DNA of 64,000 nt from Intestinibacillus sp. Marseille-P6563 (GTDB lineage: Bacteria; Bacillota; Clostridia; Oscillospirales; Butyricicoccaceae), in NCBI RefSeq assembly GCF_900604335.1, contig NZ_UWOD01000002.1, positions 372,001-436,000 on the forward strand, in the 5' to 3' direction. Shown here piece after piece: positions 60,225 to 64,000 of this stretch; position 1 is the first letter of the stretch, and every line of letters starts with the position of its first letter. A program made the position numbers and the translations under genes. The notes under the pieces are model-generated. The model saw only the letters and a program-made list of their open reading frames with translations. It was not told the DNA's origin and ran no database searches.

Positions 60225-60339
60225 TTCGTCCACTTGAAATATAGACCAAATATCGAGTTCGATTGATAAAAGGGATTCTAGGCTAAACTTTTTTGACAAC
60301 CTGAAGCGGGCCCCGGACTATGTCCGGGGCCCATTTGCT

Positions 60340-61257
60340 TTACCAGAACTTTTTCTTTTTCATAATCCAGAGAGTAAGCAGCACAATAACCACACTGCCC
60401 ACGATCACCGCCGGATAACCATAGGCCCATCTGAGTTCGGGCATGTCGGTAAAGTTCATGCCGTACCACCCAGCGACCAAAGACAGGGGCAGAAAGACCG
60501 TGGTGACAATGGTGAGGATCTTCATGATGCGGTTCTGCCGGATGTCCAACTCGGCCTGAAAGAGTTCTCGCACCTGCAGACAGTACTCCCGGAGCAGCTG
60601 GGCTTCGTCTCGCAGACGGGTCAACCGCTTCTCCAGCATGCGGAACATCTGCTGCTCCTCCGGTGAGAAGAGACCGATCTCGTTGCTCTCCAGTTCACAG
60701 GCCACTCCGTCCAGCTGGGTGTAATACCGAAACCAGCTCATGGCCTGCTTGCGCAAAGGAGAAAGCGCGGCGTTGAAACCTTCCAGTTTCCCCGCCAGCA
60801 CTCCGTCCTCTAACTGGGACAGCTGGTCCTCCAATTCCTCCAGATGATGCAGGTCCCGAACCAACAGCTGCTCCAGAAACTCACAGAAGAACCGCCCCGG
60901 ACTATTCTCCTGCCACCGCTTTTCCTTTCCCAGACGCTTGAGGGCAGCGTGAGCGGTTCTGGTGTCATCACACAACACCACGCGGTCTTGGGTGAGCAGA
61001 TAGCCAAAAGCCACCCAGTCCCCCTCCCGTCCCCGGTGTGGAACCACCACCGTACCGCTGAGACAGTCTCGACGCACATCCGCCTTGCACACCCGCGCAT
61101 CCCGGGCGCTAGGGGTATGATGGAGCACCCCCTCCAATCCCGGTAGCTGGGGATTCCGATCCAGTTCCTTGGAGGAAAGCAGATAGACCGCCGCCGTCCC
61201 CTGCGCCGGCGTCCCTTCCAGCAACGTCAAGTTCTGACCCAGACTATAAATATACAT
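60340..61257 (-). CDS. corA: CorA-family magnesium/divalent cation transporter
   Basis: A 305-residue member of the CorA family. A soluble N-terminal domain and long helices are followed by two C-terminal membrane helices; the pore signature YGMNFTDMPE lies between them, and the protein ends in the basic MKKKKFW. It forms a pentameric Mg2+ channel. A GC-rich hairpin without T tract lies just after the stop (60308-60332). It is the last clearly chromosomal gene before the mobile segment. Confidence 0.9.
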   Translation of the reverse strand: MYIYSLGQNLTLLEGTPAQGTAAVYLLSSKELDRNPQLPGLEGVLHHTPSARDARVCKADVRRDCLSGTVVVPHRGREGDWVAFGYLLTQDRVVLCDDTRTAHAALKRLGKEKRWQENSPGRFFCEFLEQLLVRDLHHLEELEDQLSQLEDGVLAGKLEGFNAALSPLRKQAMSWFRYYTQLDGVACELESNEIGLFSPEEQQMFRMLEKRLTRLRDEAQLLREYCLQVRELFQAELDIRQNRIMKILTIVTTVFLPLSLVAGWYGMNFTDMPELRWAYGYPAVIVGSVVIVLLTLWIMKKKKFW

Positions 61258-61566
61258 ACCGGCTGCCTCCGTTTTTCCGTGTTTTTCCTATTGTACCACA
61301 AAGTCGGACGGGAGACAAAAGGTTTTCTCCTGGCTGTTCAGGCATGTTTGCTGCAAATATAACGCCATAGGGCCGCCTAAACGGTGACATAGGTGTTATT
61401 AGGGGAGTCATACAAGTGCTCCTCCCCTTTCGATCGTAAAAACCAAGAAATCCAAAGAAACTGTCACACGACTACACCACCTAACCGGTATATGTTGGCA
61501 TCGTTGCAACGGTGTACAAAGGGAACATTATAAAAATTAACAATGGACTGCCAATCTTACGCAGAG

Positions 61567-61600
61567 ATACCGCCCAAACGAGACTACGGGCGGTATTTTT
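61567..61600 (+). terminator. Terminator upstream of the ParB gene
   Basis: ATACCGCCC (61567-61575) pairs with GGGCGGTAT (61588-61596) and is followed by TTTT. It probably ends a gene or remnant of the mobile element to the left. Confidence 0.75.
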
Positions 61601-61633
61601 GTAGCTTGGCAAGAAAGGAGGAACTACCCCACC

Positions 61634-61664
61634 GGGGCCTGATGAAAAGTCAGGCCCCTTTTTT
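61634..61664 (+). terminator. Terminator or attenuator in the ParB leader
   Basis: GGGGCCTGA (61634-61642) pairs with TCAGGCCCC (61650-61658) and runs into six T residues, 28 bases before the ParB start. Confidence 0.8.
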
Positions 61665-61692
61665 CATGCTCAAAATCAGGAGGTAAACGTGT

Positions 61693-63201
61693 ATGCCAGA
61701 TGATAAAACAACAAAAGCCCCGGAGACGGTAGCGCCGGACACCGGGCCGGGCAAGCCCCCGGAACAGGCTCCCGTCAAGGAACCTGTGAAAACCGAACCG
61801 CCCACGCCGGAACAGAAGCCCCCGGAGCAGGCCGCAGACAAAGCCGCACCGCCGAAGGATAAGGAGGCTCCCACTTCCGAGAAGGCAGGCGCAGAGAAAA
61901 GCCCGAATGTTTCCGTCTACAACTTTTCGGAAATCATGGCCGAGAAGAAAGCGGCGGAAAAAGAAAAAACGCCGGAGAAGGCAGCCCCCGCACCTGATAA
62001 GGGAAAGGAACCCAAAAAGCCGGAGAAGGCTGTGAAGAAGGAGCCTGACAAAACAGCGGAGCCACCGAAGCGCAGGGGCCGCCCTCCGAAAGAGACGCAG
62101 GCGAAAACTCCGGCGGACAAGAAAAAGACCGCCCCGGCAAAAGAACCTGCCGCTCCGAAGAAAACTTCCATCTGGAAGGAGGCTTTGGACAAGGCCACCG
62201 GGAACAAGGAAAAGGCCCCGAAGGCTCCTGCCCCGAAAAAGGCGGCGGACAAGGGTTCTGCCGCTGTGAAGCCTCCGGCCCCGGAACAGCCGAAGCCGCA
62301 GGAGCCGCCCAAAGAAGCGCCCCGCCGTGGAGAGGAACAGATCGTCTATATCAAGCTGGACGAGCTCCATGCCTTCAAGAACCACCCGTTCCAGGTGCGG
62401 GACGATGATGAAATGCGGGCAATGGTGTCCAGCGTCAAGGATAAGGGCGTCACCCAGCCCGCTATTGTCCGGCCCCGGGAGGACGGCGGCTATGAGATTG
62501 TCTCCGGCCACCGCCGCCAGAAGGCCAGCGAGCTTGCCGGATTTGCGGATATGCCCTGTATCGTCCGCAACCTGACGGACGACGAGGCCATCACGCAGAT
62601 GGTTGAGGACAACTTAAATCAGCGTGAAGAAATCCTTCCCAGTGAGCGGGCAAAGGCGCTGAAAATGCAGCTTGAAGCCATCAAGCACCAGGGCTCCCGC
62701 ACTTCGGGTCAGATTGACCCGAAGGACGCGGGCAAACGCTCCAACGAGATCGTGGCCGAGCGGAACAAGATGGCGGTCAAACAGGTACAGCGGTATATCC
62801 GGCTCAATGAGCTTGTACCTGACCTGATGGCCCTCATGGACGCAAAGAAGCTGGGCTTCACGACTGCCGTGGAGCTCTCCTATATCAGCAAGAAGAACCA
62901 GAACTATATCGCTGTTGCCATCGACAGCCAGCAGTCCTCCCCGTCCCAGGCGCAGGCAAAGCGCATGAGGGAGCTGGACGAGAAGAAGCTCTTGAATGGG
63001 GACGTGATCGACGGCATTATGATGGAGGACAAGAAGGAGGTAGACAAAGTGATTTTGACGGGCGCTGAACTGAGCAAATATTTCGGGAAGGAAACCACCC
63101 CGAGGGAAATGAAAGACCAGATCATCAAGCTGCTGGACGACTGGAAGGACCAGCAGAAGGAATACGAAAAGCCGGAGAAGAAAACCGAGAAGGAGAAATA
63201 A
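61693..63201 (+). CDS. ParB-like protein of a conjugative element
   Basis: A 502-residue protein. The first 210 residues are a low-complexity Pro/Lys/Glu/Ala-rich tail with an AT-hook-like RRGRPPK. The ParB/Spo0J core (about 215-320) has the CTP-binding motif VSGHRRQKA and NLTDDEAITQMVEDN. A helical DNA-binding part follows. Proteins of this build are encoded by Tn1549-like conjugative elements of gut Firmicutes rather than by the chromosomal partition locus. AGGAGG precedes the ATG. The cargo it partners with lies outside or was cut off by the adjacent insertion sequence. Confidence 0.83.
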   Translation: MPDDKTTKAPETVAPDTGPGKPPEQAPVKEPVKTEPPTPEQKPPEQAADKAAPPKDKEAPTSEKAGAEKSPNVSVYNFSEIMAEKKAAEKEKTPEKAAPAPDKGKEPKKPEKAVKKEPDKTAEPPKRRGRPPKETQAKTPADKKKTAPAKEPAAPKKTSIWKEALDKATGNKEKAPKAPAPKKAADKGSAAVKPPAPEQPKPQEPPKEAPRRGEEQIVYIKLDELHAFKNHPFQVRDDDEMRAMVSSVKDKGVTQPAIVRPREDGGYEIVSGHRRQKASELAGFADMPCIVRNLTDDEAITQMVEDNLNQREEILPSERAKALKMQLEAIKHQGSRTSGQIDPKDAGKRSNEIVAERNKMAVKQVQRYIRLNELVPDLMALMDAKKLGFTTAVELSYISKKNQNYIAVAIDSQQSSPSQAQAKRMRELDEKKLLNGDVIDGIMMEDKKEVDKVILTGAELSKYFGKETTPREMKDQIIKLLDDWKDQQKEYEKPEKKTEKEK

Positions 63202-63356
63202 GCGGGACTTCGGGCCATGCTGGCCCGAGGACACAAGACCTGTGGGGCTCTGCCCCACGCCCCGAAGCTCTGGAGATATAAATGATTCCCCGTCGCCAGT
63301 TATTCCGTAGCATAGCCGGGAAAATCAGTCAAGGGCAAAGCCGCCGCAGGCGGTGC

Positions 63357-63380
63357 TGAAGTGCTCCCCAAAAGTTGGAC
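63357..63380. repeat. Terminal inverted repeat of an IS3-family element
   Basis: TGAAGTGCTCCCCAAAAGTT, followed by GGAC, is the typical IS3/IS150 end and lies 6 bases beyond the transposase stop. The other end is outside the window. Confidence 0.7.
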
Positions 63381-63385
63381 AAAAG

Positions 63386-64000
63386 TTATGCGGCAAAGCC
63401 ATTTTGAATTCTGTATTGGACAGGACTTAACCCATTCAATTTTTCTTTGATTCGGTTATGGTTATAGTATTCAAGATAAGCGATCAGTTCCTGGCAGAAC
63501 TCGTCTAATGATTGGAACGTCCGCAGGTATAGCAGTTCCGATTTTAACAGTCCGAAGAAGTTTTCCATAACCGCATTGTCCAGACAGTTTCCCTTTCTGG
63601 ACATACTTTGCCGAATGCCTTTTTCTAACAGTCTTTTTTGATACCTGACGTTCTGATATTGCCAGCCCTGATCCGAATGAAGGATCAGCCCGCTGCTGTC
63701 CGGGAGCCGGGAGAATGCTTTATCCAGCATCTCATCCACCTGGCGGTAATTAGCCCGTTCACTGATGGCATAGCTGATGATCTCACCATTATACAGGTCA
63801 AGCACAGGAGAAAGATAAAGTTTGTTTCCAAACAGGGAAAACTCAGTCACATCAGTTACCCATTTCTGATTCGGCCTTTCCGCATGGAAATCTCTAGCCA
63901 GTAGATTTGGTGCAATCTTGCCGACTTCTCCACGGTAAGAACGATACTTTTTCATTCGTACCATACATTTTAGGCCTGACTCCTTCATCAGCTTTTGTAC
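63386..64000 (-). CDS. IS3-family transposase (orfB), partial
   Basis: The C-terminal 205 codons of an IS150-group transposase; the frame stays open to the window edge. The catalytic DDE residues are visible in [17 protein letters not shown] and [12 protein letters not shown], and the protein ends with [10 protein letters not shown]. It cuts and joins IS ends. It inserted just downstream of the ParB gene, in opposite orientation. The visible part is intact, so the element may be active. Confidence 0.92.
   Translation of the reverse strand, partial: VQKLMKESGLKCMVRMKKYRSYRGEVGKIAPNLLARDFHAERPNQKWVTDVTEFSLFGNKLYLSPVLDLYNGEIISYAISERANYRQVDEMLDKAFSRLPDSSGLILHSDQGWQYQNVRYQKRLLEKGIRQSMSRKGNCLDNAVMENFFGLLKSELLYLRTFQSLDEFCQELIAYLEYYNHNRIKEKLNGLSPVQYRIQNGFAA

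Larger units (their letters stand above)
61258..61692. other. Gene-free junction between CorA and mobile DNA
   Basis: No gene is supported in these 435 bases. They contain two plus-strand terminator hairpins (listed separately), an unused AAAGGAGG at about 61612 and a short open frame without start. The change from chromosomal genes to the ParB-containing element must lie here, but no attachment-site repeat could be identified with only one end in view. Confidence 0.5.

Noticed and set aside
58947-60299. Longer kinase start at the TTG at 60299
   Set aside because: It has no ribosome binding site and lies against the hairpin that follows CorA; kept only as an alternative.
1-64000. CRISPR array, rRNA or tRNA genes
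   Set aside because: No regularly spaced repeats, tRNA-like cloverleafs or rRNA sequences were noticed on reading either strand; a dedicated scan was not possible.

Overview
The window is a chromosomal stretch of a motile, sugar-fermenting Gram-positive anaerobe, most likely a gut member of the Clostridia. The evidence is strong AGGAGG ribosome binding sites, sigma-A type promoters, sucrose- and mannose-family PTS operons, S-layer homology proteins, a GHKL kinase, radical SAM enzymes and a conjugative-element ParB at the right edge. Butyricicoccaceae (Agathobaculum-like) is only a guess from gene style.

Layout. 0-6.8 kb: the end of a ribokinase gene and a complete sucrose operon (EIIBCA, GH32 hydrolase, HAD phosphatase, fructokinase) with a LacI-type repressor and a visible operator. 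6.9-17.4 kb: a catabolic operon of unknown substrate (old-yellow-enzyme type oxidoreductase, three zinc alcohol dehydrogenases, GPH symporter, split transketolase) with an AraC regulator nearby. 17.5-19.3 kb: LemA and DUF3137-like proteins. 19.5-23.5 kb: the most interesting locus, described below. 23.6-34.3 kb: a more AT-rich island of glycosyltransferases, nucleotide-sugar, pyruvyl- and acyl-transfer genes and three tandem radical SAM enzymes, probably for flagellin or surface glycan decoration. 34.4-37.0 kb: GPH symporter plus iron alcohol dehydrogenase under a GntR-like operator. 37.2-43.3 kb: a mannose-family PTS operon with two HAD phosphatases and a PHP protein. 43.5-47.7 kb: a two-component system flanked by two sugar-binding proteins without an ABC transporter. 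47.9-50 kb: a chemoreceptor. 51.3-60.2 kb: an ECF sigma factor with a membrane-tethered C-terminal domain, and surface proteins that share a nearly identical promoter. 60.3-64 kb: CorA, then mobile DNA (ParB, IS3-family insertion sequence).

The candidate undescribed system (19.5-23.5 kb). A Hin-like serine recombinase is followed by a bidirectional terminator. Next come two 26-bp imperfect palindromes in inverted orientation, with asymmetric GT/AC cores, enclosing a sigma-28/SigD-type promoter (GCCGATAA) that currently points away from the next genes. Those genes are an extended CsrA and a TnpB homologue in which all three RuvC catalytic residues are replaced (N196, K280, A361), so a TldR-type RNA-guided repressor rather than a nuclease. 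A structured 370-base non-coding region that could encode its guide RNA lies between it and flagellin, whose Shine-Dalgarno sits in a perfect CsrA-type hairpin. The reading I propose is a phase-variable switch placing a CsrA translational regulator and an RNA-guided transcriptional repressor under an invertible flagellar promoter, next to flagellin and its glycosylation genes. Sequence elements are seen directly; inversion, guide identity and repression are inferred.
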